The notes under the pieces are model-generated. The model saw only the letters and a list, made by a program, of their open reading frames with translations, was not told the origin of the DNA and did no database searches. Positions 44,920-54,968 of a DNA stretch of 64,000 bases are shown one piece after another. The DNA is from Shewanella electrodiphila (GTDB lineage: Bacteria; Pseudomonadota; Gammaproteobacteria; Enterobacterales; Shewanellaceae), in the NCBI RefSeq assembly GCF_023283985.1, contig NZ_JAKIKU010000002.1, forward strand, positions 124,001-188,000. Direction: 5' to 3'. Each line of letters starts with the position of its first letter. Positions within the stretch are counted from its first letter, which is position 1. A program made the position numbers and the translations under genes.

Positions 44920-45528
44920 ATGGAACATTATATTAGTCTGTTAATTCGTTCGATATTCATTGAGAACATGGCGTTGGCCTTCTTCTTGGGTATGTGTACT
45001 TTCCTAGCTGTATCTAAGAAAGTCACAACTGCAATGGGCCTTGGTGTAGCAGTTATTTTCGTACTTGCGATTTCAGTACCTGTAAACCAAATCATCTATC
45101 AAGGTTTATTAGCGCCAGGCGCACTTGCTTGGGCTGGTGTTCCTGATGCAGATTTGAGCTTCTTGAAGTTCATTACCTTCATTGGTGTTATCGCAGCATT
45201 AGTACAAATTTTGGAAATGGCTTTAGACAAGTACTTTCCACCTTTGTATAACGCGTTAGGTATTTTCTTACCTTTGATCACCGTAAACTGTGCAATTTTT
45301 GGTGCTGTTTCATTCATGGTTGAGCGTGATTACAACCTAAGTGAAAGTTTAGTATTCGGGATTGGCTCTGGTATTGGTTGGGCATTAGCGATTGTATTGC
45401 TAGCCGGTCTTCGTGAGAAAATGAAGTATTCTGATGTGCCAAATGGTCTTCGTGGTTTAGGTATTACCTTCATCACTTCAGGTTTAATGGCGCTAGGTTT
45501 CATGTCGTTCTCGGGTGTATCTCTTTAA
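44920..45528 (+). CDS. nqrE: Na+-translocating NADH:quinone reductase subunit E
   Basis: A 202-residue six-helix subunit, homologous to NqrD in an inverted topology. It shows [14 protein letters not shown] and the conserved [16 protein letters not shown], whose Cys residues join those of NqrD around the membrane Fe centre inserted with the help of NqrM. Start ATG at 44920. Confidence 0.96.
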   Translation: MEHYISLLIRSIFIENMALAFFLGMCTFLAVSKKVTTAMGLGVAVIFVLAISVPVNQIIYQGLLAPGALAWAGVPDADLSFLKFITFIGVIAALVQILEMALDKYFPPLYNALGIFLPLITVNCAIFGAVSFMVERDYNLSESLVFGIGSGIGWALAIVLLAGLREKMKYSDVPNGLRGLGITFITSGLMALGFMSFSGVSL

Positions 45529-45574
45529 GAGATACCCAGCGACGTATTACTTTGAACCTTAAAGGATAAGTTTA

Positions 45575-46822
45575 ATGGATATTCTTAACGCTACTCCAAT
45601 AGATGTTTATCTAGGTGTGAGTATGTTTACTGCAATCGTTTTAATCTTGGTTTTAGTGATTCTATTCGCTAAATCTAAGTTGGTTGCAAGCGGTGATATC
45701 ACTATCTCAATCAATGATGATAGCGAAAAAGCAATTAAAACAGGTGCGGGCAGTAAGTTACTTGGCGCATTAGCTGATAACGGTATTTTCGTATCTAGTG
45801 CCTGTGGTGGCGGTGGCTCATGTGGTCAGTGTCGCGTTAATATTAAGTCTGGTGGTGGTGATATTCTTCCAACAGAACTTGATCACATTAGTAAAGGTGA
45901 AGCTCGTCAAGGTTGTCGTTTAGCCTGTCAGGTAAATGTAAAAACTGACATGGATATCGAACTTGATGAAGAAATCTTCGGTATTAAGAAGTGGGAATGT
46001 GAAGTTATCTCTAACGATAACAAAGCGACGTTCATTAAAGAACTTAAGCTGCAAATTCCTGGTGATGAATCAGTTCCTTTCCGCGCCGGTGGTTACATTC
46101 AAATTGAAGCACCTGCTCACCATGTTAAGTATGCGGACTTTGATGTTCCTGCTGAATATCGTGGCGACTGGGAGCACTTTGGTTTCTTCAACTTAGAATC
46201 AAAAGTTGATGATGAGACGATTCGTGCTTACTCAATGGCTAACTACCCTGAAGAGTTTGGTATTATTATGTTGAACGTGCGTATTGCTACGCCACCTCCG
46301 CGTAATTTAACCTTACCTTGTGGTAAGATGTCATCGTACATTTGGAGTCTTAAAGAAGGTGATAAAGTCACTATCTCGGGCCCATTTGGTGAGTTCTTCG
46401 CTAAAGAGACTGATGCTGAAATGGTATTCGTTGGTGGTGGTGCTGGTATGGCCCCAATGCGCTCACACATCTTCGATCAACTTAAGCGTTTAAACTCTAA
46501 GCGTAAGATGAGTTTCTGGTATGGTGCACGTTCTAAACGTGAAATGTTCTACGTTGAAGATTTCGACGGACTAGCATCGACCAATGAAAACTTTGAATGG
46601 CATGTTGCATTATCTGATCCGCAAGAAGAAGATAACTGGGATGGCTATACTGGATTCATTCATAACGTATTGTACGAAAACTACTTACGTGACCATGATG
46701 CACCAGAAGATTGTGAGTTCTACATGTGTGGACCTCCAATGATGAATGCTGCCGTAATTGGTATGCTTAAAGACCTAGGTGTTGAAGATGAAAACATCTT
46801 ACTCGATGACTTTGGTGGCTAA
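45575..46822 (+). CDS. nqrF: Na+-translocating NADH:quinone reductase subunit F
   Basis: A 415-residue NADH-oxidising subunit: N-terminal membrane helix (about 10-30), a [2Fe-2S] ferredoxin domain with [10 protein letters not shown] and a later Cys (about 70-111), FAD domain with RAYSMANYP, and NADH domain with [12 protein letters not shown] and CGPPMMN near the end. Electrons enter here from NADH. AAAGGA precedes the ATG, 46 bp after nqrE. A terminator at 46875 closes the operon. Confidence 0.97.
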   Translation: MDILNATPIDVYLGVSMFTAIVLILVLVILFAKSKLVASGDITISINDDSEKAIKTGAGSKLLGALADNGIFVSSACGGGGSCGQCRVNIKSGGGDILPTELDHISKGEARQGCRLACQVNVKTDMDIELDEEIFGIKKWECEVISNDNKATFIKELKLQIPGDESVPFRAGGYIQIEAPAHHVKYADFDVPAEYRGDWEHFGFFNLESKVDDETIRAYSMANYPEEFGIIMLNVRIATPPPRNLTLPCGKMSSYIWSLKEGDKVTISGPFGEFFAKETDAEMVFVGGGAGMAPMRSHIFDQLKRLNSKRKMSFWYGARSKREMFYVEDFDGLASTNENFEWHVALSDPQEEDNWDGYTGFIHNVLYENYLRDHDAPEDCEFYMCGPPMMNAAVIGMLKDLGVEDENILLDDFGG

Positions 46823-46874
46823 TGCGTTAATCAACATAGATTAGCAATTACACTATAAGACATTGAACGTCATG

Positions 46875-46923
46875 AATTGCAGCTCGCTGACACGGAGGTC
46901 ACTCTAGTTAGTAAGCTGCAATT
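46875..46923 (+). terminator. Terminator after nqrF
   Basis: AATTGCAGC / GCTGCAATT with a 31-nt loop, followed by TTTTTATTTT. It separates nqrA-F from apbE. Confidence 0.75.
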
Positions 46924-46958
46924 TTTTATTTTAGATATTACTAATTTTTAAGTTTGAG

Positions 46959-47972
46959 ATGATAAAGATTTCTATAAATTCGATTGCAGTTACCCTCGTT
47001 GTATTTTTACTCACAGCATGCGGGACTGAAGATAAGATGGTATCGCTTGCCGGTAAAACTATGGGCACGACTTACCATATTAAAGTCGTTAGAAATGAGC
47101 AATTACCAACGACACAATTACTGCAAGCTGAAATCGATATTGCGCTTGAGCTAGTCAATGACCAAATGTCGACTTACCGACCGAAATCTGAATTATCTAA
47201 ATTTAATCAGCTAGGGATTAATCAGAGTATTACCGTTTCACAAGATACAATGACAGTATTTAAAGAAGGGTTAAGACTTTATGATGTGACCGGTGGCGCT
47301 TTAGATATTACATTAGGGCCGTTGGTTAATTTATGGGGCTTTGGTCCTAATAAGCGTCCAACCGAGATCCCGAGTAAAGAAACGATTGATAGAGTGAAAG
47401 CAAAAGCCGATATTAGCGGTTTTACTATTAATGGTTTAAAACTAACAAAAACCAATCCTGACTTATATGTGGATTTATCTTCATTAGCAAAAGGCTACGG
47501 TGTTGATAAAATAGCGCAACTTTTAAATAAGTATCAAGTTAAAGGTTATCTTGTTGAGATTGGCGGTGAAATTAGCGTTAAAGGTGTTAAAGATGACGGT
47601 GCGCCTTGGCGTATAGCGGTCGAGAAGCCGTCGTCAGAAGGAGCCTCTGTTCAGCAAGTTGTTGAGCCTGGTGACATGGCGTTGGCGACATCGGGTGACT
47701 ACCGTATATATTATGAAGAGAATGGCGAGCGTTTTTCGCACTTAATTGACCCACGTACTGGCTATCCAATTAAGCATAAGCTAGCCTCAGCGACAGTATT
47801 ACATCCAAGCAGCATGACAGCGGATGCATATGCGACTGCAATGATGGTGTTAGGCACTGAAGCATCATTAGCGTTAGCCCATGATGAGCATTTGCCTGTG
47901 ATGTTAATTGAAAAAGATGGCGATCAATACGAAGTTTTTTACAGTGAAGCTTACGCACCATATATTCAGTAA
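46959..47972 (+). CDS. apbE: FAD:protein FMN transferase ApbE
   Basis: A 337-residue periplasmic flavin transferase that attaches FMN to Thr of NqrB and NqrC. Lipoprotein signal with lipobox LLTACG (about 16-21), then AGKTMGTTYHIKV, LWGFGPN, GGALDITLGPLVNLWGFG, SLAKGYGVDKIA and the flavin/Mg site GYLVEIGGEI, SGDYRIYYE and HLIDPRTGYPI. Placed between the nqr operon and nqrM, in the usual order. No strong RBS is visible. Confidence 0.95.
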   Translation: MIKISINSIAVTLVVFLLTACGTEDKMVSLAGKTMGTTYHIKVVRNEQLPTTQLLQAEIDIALELVNDQMSTYRPKSELSKFNQLGINQSITVSQDTMTVFKEGLRLYDVTGGALDITLGPLVNLWGFGPNKRPTEIPSKETIDRVKAKADISGFTINGLKLTKTNPDLYVDLSSLAKGYGVDKIAQLLNKYQVKGYLVEIGGEISVKGVKDDGAPWRIAVEKPSSEGASVQQVVEPGDMALATSGDYRIYYEENGERFSHLIDPRTGYPIKHKLASATVLHPSSMTADAYATAMMVLGTEASLALAHDEHLPVMLIEKDGDQYEVFYSEAYAPYIQ

Positions 47973-48044
47973 GCGTTTTATTATGCGTTGTTTGTGGATT
48001 ATTTAGCGATTTTTGCCGATTAGAAGTAATTGTTGGAGAATATT

Positions 48045-48266
48045 ATGAGTACCTTTATTGCAGCGTTCGTTGTGTTGTTATTATTTTTTCTATTGATGTC
48101 TATTGGCTATATTATTAAAAGAAAAGCGGTTGAAGGTAGTTGCGGTGGTTTAGGTGTATTAGGTATTGAAAAAGCCTGTGACTGCGATGACCCATGTGAT
48201 AAGCGTAAACGCCGAATGGCTGAATCAGAACGTGAAGCTAAACTAAATCAAAATCGGATTATTTAA
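48045..48266 (+). CDS. nqrM: NqrM, maturation factor for Na+-NQR
   Basis: A 73-residue membrane protein: one N-terminal helix (about 3-24), then SCGGLGVLGIEKACDCDDPCDKRKRR. The four Cys of this motif are required in relatives for delivery of iron to the NqrD/E centre. GGAGA stands before the ATG at 48045. It follows apbE after about 70 bp. A terminator lies at 48311. Confidence 0.95.
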   Translation: MSTFIAAFVVLLLFFLLMSIGYIIKRKAVEGSCGGLGVLGIEKACDCDDPCDKRKRRMAESEREAKLNQNRII

Positions 48267-48310
48267 TCATCTGATTAGAGCGTCAACTTGCTCTTAAATT
48301 GATATCAATA

Positions 48311-48342
48311 AAGCCCATTGAATAAATAATTCATTGGGCTTT
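48311..48342 (+). terminator. Terminator after nqrM
   Basis: AAGCCCA-type stem with TGGGCTT, loop A+T-rich, then TTTTT. One mismatch in the lower stem. Confidence 0.85.
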
Positions 48343-48539
48343 TTTGTTGTCATCATTGGCCAATATAATGGCATTATTGTATTAGATACAAAATTTACAA
48401 AACTCTTTTTAGGTAACATTTTCGACTAATTTTGTGATTTGATGCAGGTGAAATATATTACCTATTTAGCTAGAAGGGTGATTCTATTGAAGTTAACGTA
48501 ACTTACGCATAGTTAAACCTAGTTAATAACCTAAGTTGT

Positions 48540-48558
48540 AATGATAATGATTATCACT
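48540..48558 (+). promoter_or_regulatory. Fur box upstream of the bacterioferritin operon
   Basis: AATGATAATGATTATCACTA keeps the GATAAT / ATTATC core (GATAATGATTATC at 48543-48555) of the Fur consensus, 102 bp before the bfr1 start. Fur control of bacterioferritin is common, usually via positive or indirect regulation. Confidence 0.75.
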
Positions 48559-48659
48559 AACTAAGCTTATGATTTTAAAGGATATTTGTATTTTTTTATT
48601 GTATGTACTATTCTGTTGGAAATTGATCCAGATCAATCTTGCATTTAAAGGACAAAATC

Positions 48660-49130
48660 ATGAAAGGCCATCCAAAAGTAATTAGTCAGTTAAACCGTGT
48701 TTTGACTTGCGAGCTAACTGCAATCAACCAATATTTCTTACATGCACGCATGTTTAAACATTGGGGTTTAGAAAACCTTAATGAAAAGGAATACAAAAAA
48801 TCGATTCAAGATATGAAACATGCTGACAAGTTGATTGAGCGTGTTTTGTTTTTAGAAGGCTTACCTAACCTTCAGCAGTTAGATAAATTACGGATTGGTG
48901 AGCATTGTGAAGAAATGCTTGATTGTGATGAGCAAGCGCTAACAGAACAGTTAGTGGTATTGCGTGAGACTATCAAGCTTTGTGAAGCTGAACGTGATTA
49001 TGTTAGCCGCGATTTATTAGAAGATTTACTCGAAGATGAAGAAGAGCACCTAGATTGGATTGAGTCTCAAAAAGAGCTAATCAATCAAACGGGTATTCAA
49101 AACTACCTTCAATCACAAATTAAAGATTAA
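48660..49130 (+). CDS. bfr: Bacterioferritin, haem-binding subunit (bfr1)
   Basis: A 156-residue ferritin-like subunit. Aligned to E. coli Bfr it keeps Glu18, the haem-ligand Met52 (QDMKHAD), His54, Glu127 and His130, but Glu51 is Asp and Glu94 is Leu, so its ferroxidase centre is disrupted while haem binding is retained. It starts at 48660 (MKGHPKVI, AAAGGAC upstream); 12 bp separate it from the second subunit. The two probably co-assemble as a heteropolymeric 24-mer. Confidence 0.95.
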   Translation: MKGHPKVISQLNRVLTCELTAINQYFLHARMFKHWGLENLNEKEYKKSIQDMKHADKLIERVLFLEGLPNLQQLDKLRIGEHCEEMLDCDEQALTEQLVVLRETIKLCEAERDYVSRDLLEDLLEDEEEHLDWIESQKELINQTGIQNYLQSQIKD

Positions 49131-49142
49131 TAGGAAATTAAC

Positions 49143-49610
49143 ATGAAAGGTAATCCAGAAGTAATTGCAGCGCTGAATGCACTATTAACCGGTGAATTGT
49201 CGGCAATGGATCAGTATTTTGTACATGCTCACATGTATGAAGATTGGGGATTTGACGAGCTTTATACTCGCATCCTTCATGAGTCTGATGATGAGAAAGC
49301 TCATGCTGCTAAGCTAGTTCAGCGCATTTTGTTCCTAGAAGGAACCCCAGATGTCGCAAGTCGTGAAGCACTAAACATTGGTAAAGATGTTGAAGAAATG
49401 CTGAAAAACGACCTGAACTACGAATATGCCGTGGCTGACCATTTACGTGAAGTTATCGCTTTGTGTGAAGCTAAAGAAGATTTCCAAACTCGTGAAATCT
49501 TAGAAGTGTTATTAGACGATACTGAATCAGATCACATGTATTGGTTAGAGAAGCAAATTCGACTCATTGATCGCGTTGGTTTACAAAACTACCTACAAAC
49601 AAAAATGTAA
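49143..49610 (+). CDS. Bacterioferritin, ferroxidase subunit (bfr2)
   Basis: A 155-residue bacterioferritin-like subunit with the reverse properties of its neighbour: Glu18, Glu51, His54, Glu94 and an ExxH motif (ESDH, displaced by one residue) are present, whereas the haem-ligand Met52 is Lys (DDEKAH). It can be catalytic but not bind the intersubunit haem by itself. Two complementary Bfr subunits like this are known from Pseudomonas, Neisseria and Magnetospirillum. A terminator follows at 49634. Confidence 0.95.
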   Translation: MKGNPEVIAALNALLTGELSAMDQYFVHAHMYEDWGFDELYTRILHESDDEKAHAAKLVQRILFLEGTPDVASREALNIGKDVEEMLKNDLNYEYAVADHLREVIALCEAKEDFQTREILEVLLDDTESDHMYWLEKQIRLIDRVGLQNYLQTKM

Positions 49611-49633
49611 TCTATTTAAATTGTTTTATTGTT

Positions 49634-49666
49634 AAAGCCCAACTGTTTAATAACAGCTTGGGCTTT
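49634..49666 (+). terminator. Terminator of the bfr operon
   Basis: AAAGCCCAA stem, inner CTGTT/AACAG, complement TTGGGCTTT, then TTTTTTG. Confidence 0.9.
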
Positions 49667-49745
49667 TTTGTGTCTGGTGTTTTGTGCGCGCAAGCCCTCT
49701 TGTAAAGAGTCCCATCAGGACTATTTTTAGCCCTATGATTGTCGG

Positions 49746-49765
49746 TACTGTTTTTATATACAGTA
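49746..49765 (+). promoter_or_regulatory. LexA (SOS) box upstream of dinB
   Basis: TACTGTTTTTATATACAGTA matches the gammaproteobacterial LexA consensus TACTGT-N8-ACAGTA perfectly. It is 160 bp before the dinB ATG. The gap has no ORF of note. Confidence 0.9.
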
Positions 49766-49924
49766 TTTAGTGTACTTCGAATTAAGTTTTAGCTATTCTT
49801 TACTCATACGTACTTGTAGTCGTTACTTACTCAACAGCATGCGAATTCAACTTACGGGTTTCGTTATCGATAATTATGCCATGATTATAAAACAGTAAAA
49901 ATTAACCTTGATTCTAGATTTTAA

Positions 49925-51034
49925 ATGACTTCATCTATGCGAAAAATTATTCATATCGATATGGATTGTTACTTTGCCGCAGTGGAAATGCGCGATTTTC
50001 CTGAGCTGCTCGGCAAACCACTTGCTGTGGGTGGAAGAAGCGATCGAAGAGGGGTTATTAGTACCTGTAATTATGAGGCTCGTGAGTTTGGCGTACGTTC
50101 TGCTATGTCGAGTTATCACGCGCTTAAGCTTTGCCCCGACCTTACCCTAGTCCCCGGTCGAATGGATGTATATAAATCTGTATCTGTTCAAATTAGAGAA
50201 ATTTTCCACCGTTATACCGACTTAGTCGAGCCACTGTCATTAGATGAAGCCTACCTTGATGTCACAGATTGTGAGCAATGTAAGGGCAGTGCGACCTTGA
50301 TTGCACAAGCCATTCGCCAGGAAATATTTGAGGTCACTGGGCTGACAGCATCAGCAGGTGTGGCACCGATTAAGTTTCTTGCCAAAATTGCTTCAGATTT
50401 GAATAAGCCCAATGGTCAATATGTTATCCCTCCTGGTGCCATTGCTGAGTTTGTAAAACCGTTAACCTTAAATAAAATTCCCGGCGTAGGCAAAGTGACC
50501 TCTGCTAAATTAGCTGCATTAGGCTTAAACACCTGTGAAGATGTGCAACATTACCCAAAAGAAAAGTTGATAGCGGGATTTGGTAAATTTGGCCGAGTAT
50601 TAATAGAGCGAGCCCAAGGTATCGATAATCGTCAGATAAGCCCGAATAGAGTTCGTAAATCTGTGGGAGTCGAAACCACACTGGCTCAGGATATTTTTAC
50701 TCTTGAGCAATGTAATAATGTGATGCCGCAGTTGATCCAAGAATTGCTGGCTCGAGTCAACCGCAGTGCTAAAGATAGAAAAATACATAAACAAGTGGTG
50801 AAGTTGAAGTTTAATGACTTTAAACAAACCACCATTGAACATCGCAGTGACGAGATATCAGTGAACATGTTTCAAGACCTACTGGCACAAGCCCTAGAGC
50901 GGTCAAATGGAAGAGGAATACGATTAGTGGGTGTTTCTGTCGGACTGGCTGATATTGTGGCTGATGCTAGCCATTCAACAAGTGAGTCTCAAGGGGCATT
51001 AACGCATAGCGAGCAACTGGACTTAAACTTCTAA
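49925..51034 (+). CDS. dinB: DNA polymerase IV (DinB, Y-family)
   Basis: A 369-residue Y-family translesion polymerase. Catalytic acidic residues are in [12 protein letters not shown] and SLDEAYLDV (Asp/Glu pair); the palm-thumb [23 protein letters not shown] and helix-hairpin-helix [17 protein letters not shown] follow, then the little finger. The C-terminal end QLDLNF resembles a beta-clamp-binding motif (QLxLF). A perfect LexA box upstream points to SOS induction. Start 49925; an alternative ATG 12 bases downstream is possible. Confidence 0.96.
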   Translation: MTSSMRKIIHIDMDCYFAAVEMRDFPELLGKPLAVGGRSDRRGVISTCNYEAREFGVRSAMSSYHALKLCPDLTLVPGRMDVYKSVSVQIREIFHRYTDLVEPLSLDEAYLDVTDCEQCKGSATLIAQAIRQEIFEVTGLTASAGVAPIKFLAKIASDLNKPNGQYVIPPGAIAEFVKPLTLNKIPGVGKVTSAKLAALGLNTCEDVQHYPKEKLIAGFGKFGRVLIERAQGIDNRQISPNRVRKSVGVETTLAQDIFTLEQCNNVMPQLIQELLARVNRSAKDRKIHKQVVKLKFNDFKQTTIEHRSDEISVNMFQDLLAQALERSNGRGIRLVGVSVGLADIVADASHSTSESQGALTHSEQLDLNF

Positions 51035-51060
51035 TAGAGTTTAAGGTCGCCATTCAAATA

Positions 51061-51085
51061 AAAAGGCTGCCATTGGCAGCCTTTT
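51061..51085. terminator. Bidirectional terminator dinB / pepD
   Basis: AAAAGGCTGCC / GGCAGCCTTTT with a 3-nt loop, flanked by A and T runs on both sides, between two convergent genes. Confidence 0.9.
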
Positions 51086-51107
51086 AGTCTTGTACTGATT
51101 AAGTTTA

Positions 51108-52568
51108 TTAACCTTTAGCAGGAATACGTTCTAGCACTGCTAATAACAGTTCCCAATATTGGCCAACGGTTGTGATGTTAACCATTTCATCAGGGCTATG
51201 TGGATAACGAATGGTAGGGCCAATAGAAACCATATCCATTGTTGGATAAGGCTCTTTAAATAATCCACACTCAAGACCCGCATGAATTACCATGATGGTT
51301 GGATCTTTTTTGTAAATGTCATTGTAAGTGTCACGAACAATTGCCATCACTGGAGAGTTATTGTCGGGCTTCCAGCCTGGGTAAGCGCCAGATAACTCGA
51401 TGCTAGCACCTGAAAGGTTAGCGAGTGCTGTCAATTGTGTTTCAATTTCAACGCGGCCTGAGTCGATTAATGAACGGATAAGGCAAAGCACTTCAACAGA
51501 TTCATTTTCAGTACTAATAACCCCAGTATTCAATGATGTTTCAGTAACGCCTTCAACTTCATCACTCATACGCATTACCCCATTAGGGCAAGCATGAAGT
51601 AAGTCGATCAAGGTGTTTTGTGCATCTTCACTCATGACTTTTTCTGGAGTCTCGATTGAAGCAAGTGTGAGTAACATGTCAGGATCGGCAATCGATAACT
51701 CTGCACGCACTATTGCCTGGAACTCGGTAATGGCTTGTTCAAGCTTAGTTTGGTTTTCACTAGGCAACATAAAGCTGATGTTGGCTTCACGTGGAATAGC
51801 ATTACGTAGTGAGCCGCCAGTAAAGTTAACTAACTCAAGTGCGAGCTCATCGGCGTAGCTAAATAAGAAGCGTGCTAGTAACTTGTTTGCATTACCACGA
51901 CCTAAGTGGATGTTTACACCTGAATGGCCACCTTTTAGTCCAGATAAAGTTAGGCTAAAGCTGGCATTAGTTTGCTCAGGAGCTTGCCATGACATTGGCA
52001 CACTTAATTGAGCGTCAACACCGCCTGCGCAGCCCATGTAGATTTCGCCTTCTTGCTCAGAGTCAGTATTAATTAAAATATCTGCTTCAAGCATGCCTGC
52101 TTCTAGACCAAAAGCGCCAGTCATTCCTGCTTCTTCATCAATGGTCAGTAATACTTCTAATGGACCATGCTTGATATCATCAGCGCCAAGTACTGCTAGA
52201 GCAGAAGCCATACCAATACCATTATCAGAACCTAACGTTGTACCGTTAGCTTTTACCCACTCACCATCAACATAAGCTTCAATCGGATCTTTTTCAAAAT
52301 CATGCTCTTTATCAGCATTCTTTTGCGGAACCATATCAATATGAGCCTGAAGAACTACAACCTTGCGGTTTTCCATGCCAGGAAAAGCGGGTTTTTTAAT
52401 GATGAGGTTGCCCACTTTATCTTCTACAACGCTTAAGTTTTTTGACTTAGCCCACTGTTGTATGTGTTCACTTAATGCTTGTTCGAATTTTGATGGATGT
52501 GGAATTGAACAAATTTGTTCAAACCATTGCCATAAAGGCTGAGGATATAATTGATTGATCGCTGTCAC
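51108..52568 (-). CDS. pepD: Cytosol non-specific dipeptidase (aminoacyl-histidine dipeptidase)
   Basis: A 486-residue M20 dinuclear zinc dipeptidase. Signatures: SIPHPSKFEQAL, LQAHIDMVPQ (zinc His and the following Asp), GSDNGIGMASALA (bridging Asp), IDEEAGMTGAFGLE (general base Glu and zinc Glu), SEQEGEIYMGCAGG and the lid/dimer domain GLKGGHSGVNIHLGRGNAN, ending with HAGLECGLF. It hydrolyses Xaa-His and other dipeptides in the cytosol. The start is GTG at 52568, preceded by GGGAG. Confidence 0.95.
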   Translation of the reverse strand: MTAINQLYPQPLWQWFEQICSIPHPSKFEQALSEHIQQWAKSKNLSVVEDKVGNLIIKKPAFPGMENRKVVVLQAHIDMVPQKNADKEHDFEKDPIEAYVDGEWVKANGTTLGSDNGIGMASALAVLGADDIKHGPLEVLLTIDEEAGMTGAFGLEAGMLEADILINTDSEQEGEIYMGCAGGVDAQLSVPMSWQAPEQTNASFSLTLSGLKGGHSGVNIHLGRGNANKLLARFLFSYADELALELVNFTGGSLRNAIPREANISFMLPSENQTKLEQAITEFQAIVRAELSIADPDMLLTLASIETPEKVMSEDAQNTLIDLLHACPNGVMRMSDEVEGVTETSLNTGVISTENESVEVLCLIRSLIDSGRVEIETQLTALANLSGASIELSGAYPGWKPDNNSPVMAIVRDTYNDIYKKDPTIMVIHAGLECGLFKEPYPTMDMVSIGPTIRYPHSPDEMVNITTVGQYWELLLAVLERIPAKG

Positions 52569-52806
52569 GAAGACTCCCTTATTGTTTTTGAGGTGGGAAT
52601 AGATGGCAAACAGTCTAGCATATCAAGCCTGTTAGACTGTGATCTGAGGCGATTTGATTGTTTGTGTTATAGCAAATATATGTAAATAAATATTAACCCT
52701 GTCGTCATTTGAAATTTATATACTTAGGCCGCGCAAACTGGCTATTATTTAATGCTTAATGGCAAACTGTTCATAGCTAAATAAAAATGATTAAAAAGGA
52801 AGGCTC

Positions 52807-54339
52807 ATGTTTCAAGTGGATCTAGTAGACGTTCAAAGTGATGATGCGATTTTCGAAGGTAATGGCTGGGATGCCGTTATTGTTGTTGCTTCAGATTTAG
52901 ATGTCATCGCACAAGATGAAATCAAATTACTGGCAAATCATGCCAAACAAATTGATCAAAGAATTGGTAAAACCGCAACCTTATTATTAGCGCCAGGCTT
53001 AGCTGGCGGGCGTTTGATTGTGTCGCCAGTGCTCAATGCACAAAACGAATACAGTGATGTAACTGTGTTTGCTAAGGCAGCACGTGAGGGGATTGCGATT
53101 GCAAAAGCTGCTGGTGCGGTAAAACCATTATTGGTGGTAAGCCAACATAGCGATACGCGTTATCAATATGCGCAACAGGTCTCGGCATTAGCATGTGGTC
53201 AAGAGTTATGGCAATCCCTTGAGTACCGAGAAGCTGAACAGACATTGCCTGCAATGACAGCGATTGGTTTATTGGTAACTCAATCTTGCAGTGAATTACT
53301 CAATGCTGTTGAAGCGGGTAAGGTGCTGGCTCGTGACTTATGTGGCACGGAACCTGAAAGAATGGCAGCTCCTGCATTTGCTGATTATTGTGTCGATGCT
53401 TTTAACGGCAGTGGTTTATCAGTTTCAGTGGTGGATGAGCAAGAAGAGCTAGAACGAGACTACCCGCTATTATGCGCAGTTGGTCGAGCATCATTTTGTG
53501 TACCTAGGCATCAGCCTCGTGTTGTAAAGGTTGAATACGTTGGCGAAGGTGAAATAGAGAAGACATTTTTATTCGCTGGTAAAGGGGTTATATACGATAC
53601 CGGTGGTGCAGATATCAAAGTCGCTGGCGGTATGGCTGGGATGAGCCGTGATAAGGGCGGCGCTGCAGCAGTTGCAGGCTTAATGAAAACCTTATCTCTA
53701 TTAAAACCCAAAGGTATTCGGGTTATCGCAGAATTAGGTTTAGTCAGAAATAGCATTGGTAGTGATGCGTTTGTACCTGATGAAATCATCAATAGCCACG
53801 CAGGTGTGCGCGTAAGAATTGGTAATACTGATGCAGAAGGGCGTTTAGTACTCGCTGATTTATTATCGCATTTAAGAATAAAAGCCACATCTGCAGTTAA
53901 TCCTCAATTATTTTCAGTGGCTACCTTAACTGGCCATGTGGTGCGCTGTTACGGTGGTTACACTGCAGTGGTAGAAAATGCGGTGTCAAAAGCACAGGGC
54001 ATTGGCGCTGGAATTGCTGATGTCGCTGAGTTATGGGGTGAATCGGTTGAGTTGTCTCGTTTACGTCATGATGATTTCGCTAAGGTAAATAACATTTCTG
54101 GTCAAGGTGAGTTACTGTCATCTAATAATGGTCCATCAGCCATTACTGCCCGTGGTCATCAATACCCAGCAGCTTTCCTTATTAATGCCTCTGGTTTAGG
54201 CGACCATGGCAGTCACAGTGCTGCACCGCTACCATTTGCCCATATCGACATTGCGGGTAGTGCAACGGAAGGGCACCCTTTGTATGGAAAACCGACGGCA
54301 TCACCTTTGGTAACTTTATTACATAATGCGATAAAGTAA
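52807..54339 (+). CDS. M17 leucyl-aminopeptidase-family protein
   Basis: A 510-residue M17 metallo-aminopeptidase. The metal and catalytic motifs are partly seen: GKGVIYDTGGADIKVAG (Lys/Asp), DKGGAAAVAG, and NTDAEGRLVLADLL (Asp-Glu pair, catalytic Arg), consistent with a two-zinc aminopeptidase. It is longer than PepA and the N-terminal domain is of the PepB-like or unknown type. Separate from the well-known pepA, so the symbol is left blank. AGG-rich RBS and ATG at 52807. Divergent from pepD with 238 bp between. Confidence 0.88.
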   Translation: MFQVDLVDVQSDDAIFEGNGWDAVIVVASDLDVIAQDEIKLLANHAKQIDQRIGKTATLLLAPGLAGGRLIVSPVLNAQNEYSDVTVFAKAAREGIAIAKAAGAVKPLLVVSQHSDTRYQYAQQVSALACGQELWQSLEYREAEQTLPAMTAIGLLVTQSCSELLNAVEAGKVLARDLCGTEPERMAAPAFADYCVDAFNGSGLSVSVVDEQEELERDYPLLCAVGRASFCVPRHQPRVVKVEYVGEGEIEKTFLFAGKGVIYDTGGADIKVAGGMAGMSRDKGGAAAVAGLMKTLSLLKPKGIRVIAELGLVRNSIGSDAFVPDEIINSHAGVRVRIGNTDAEGRLVLADLLSHLRIKATSAVNPQLFSVATLTGHVVRCYGGYTAVVENAVSKAQGIGAGIADVAELWGESVELSRLRHDDFAKVNNISGQGELLSSNNGPSAITARGHQYPAAFLINASGLGDHGSHSAAPLPFAHIDIAGSATEGHPLYGKPTASPLVTLLHNAIK

Positions 54340-54481
54340 GCTTCTAGTAGCTCAAAAAATAACCGAGCACAATATATAGTGGCTTTGTTGCGAAAGTAAC
54401 AAAGCTGCTTGTATTTATATAGTCATACAAATGTAATTTAGTTACTTTTTTAGCTATATTTAAAATAATTTCAAATAATAC

Positions 54482-54509
54482 TTGTAATAAAATTACATTT
54501 TGGTATTAT
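54482..54509 (+). promoter_or_regulatory. Candidate promoter of the GGA-hairpin transcript
   Basis: TTGTAA, 16 bp, TATTAT. It would start RNA near 54516, just before the first GGA hairpin. Confidence 0.5.
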
Positions 54510-54677
54510 TTGTCTCGTTGAAGAGCACGGTGCTTTTCAATTCTAGTTCATCCAGGAAGGATAAAGTCTCCAAGGAATCGAGTAAGTAAGTTGTCTCAAT
54601 GGATTGAGAAAAGTAAGTTCCAAGGAACCGAGCCCAGCAAGACTAGGTTTTAAACAACTTTATTTGGAGTACGTACT

Positions 54678-54776
54678 ATGTCTTATACAGGCAATCAATA
54701 TATTTATTGGCAAAACACTTGGTTAAGTTCAGATGCTTTATCAGGTGGTTTATATGCCATGACATTCAAGGGCTAA
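54678..54776 (+). CDS. Small ORF, 32 residues, in the GGA-hairpin transcript
   Basis: ATG at 54678, reading MSYTGNQYIYWQ with a Tyr/Trp/Asn/Gln-rich first half and ending LYAMTFKG before TAA. TTTGGAGT lies 9-12 bases ahead of the start, a CsrA-like GGA in the ribosome site. It is neither hydrophobic nor basic. Not recognised. Confidence 0.5.
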   Translation: MSYTGNQYIYWQNTWLSSDALSGGLYAMTFKG

Positions 54777-54940
54777 CCCATCCTTGATTGAAGTTTTACC
54801 CGTATCAACCCTTTTTTCTGTCGCCTCACGGCGATCTTAGACAACAAGCTAGTTCTCTATTGCTAGTTTATTTTGAAGTTTTATCACTTAATGGTGATTC
54901 AGTTTTCCTATCCCCATACCGGAAAACGATTAAACTTGTC

Positions 54941-54968
54941 AGCCTACTCATTGAGTAGGCTTTTTTTT
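54941..54968 (+). terminator. Terminator of the GGA-hairpin transcript
   Basis: AGCCTACTCA / TGAGTAGGCT inverted repeat followed by TTTTTTT. It lies 210 bp before the purine permease start, so it could terminate or attenuate ahead of that gene. Confidence 0.9.
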
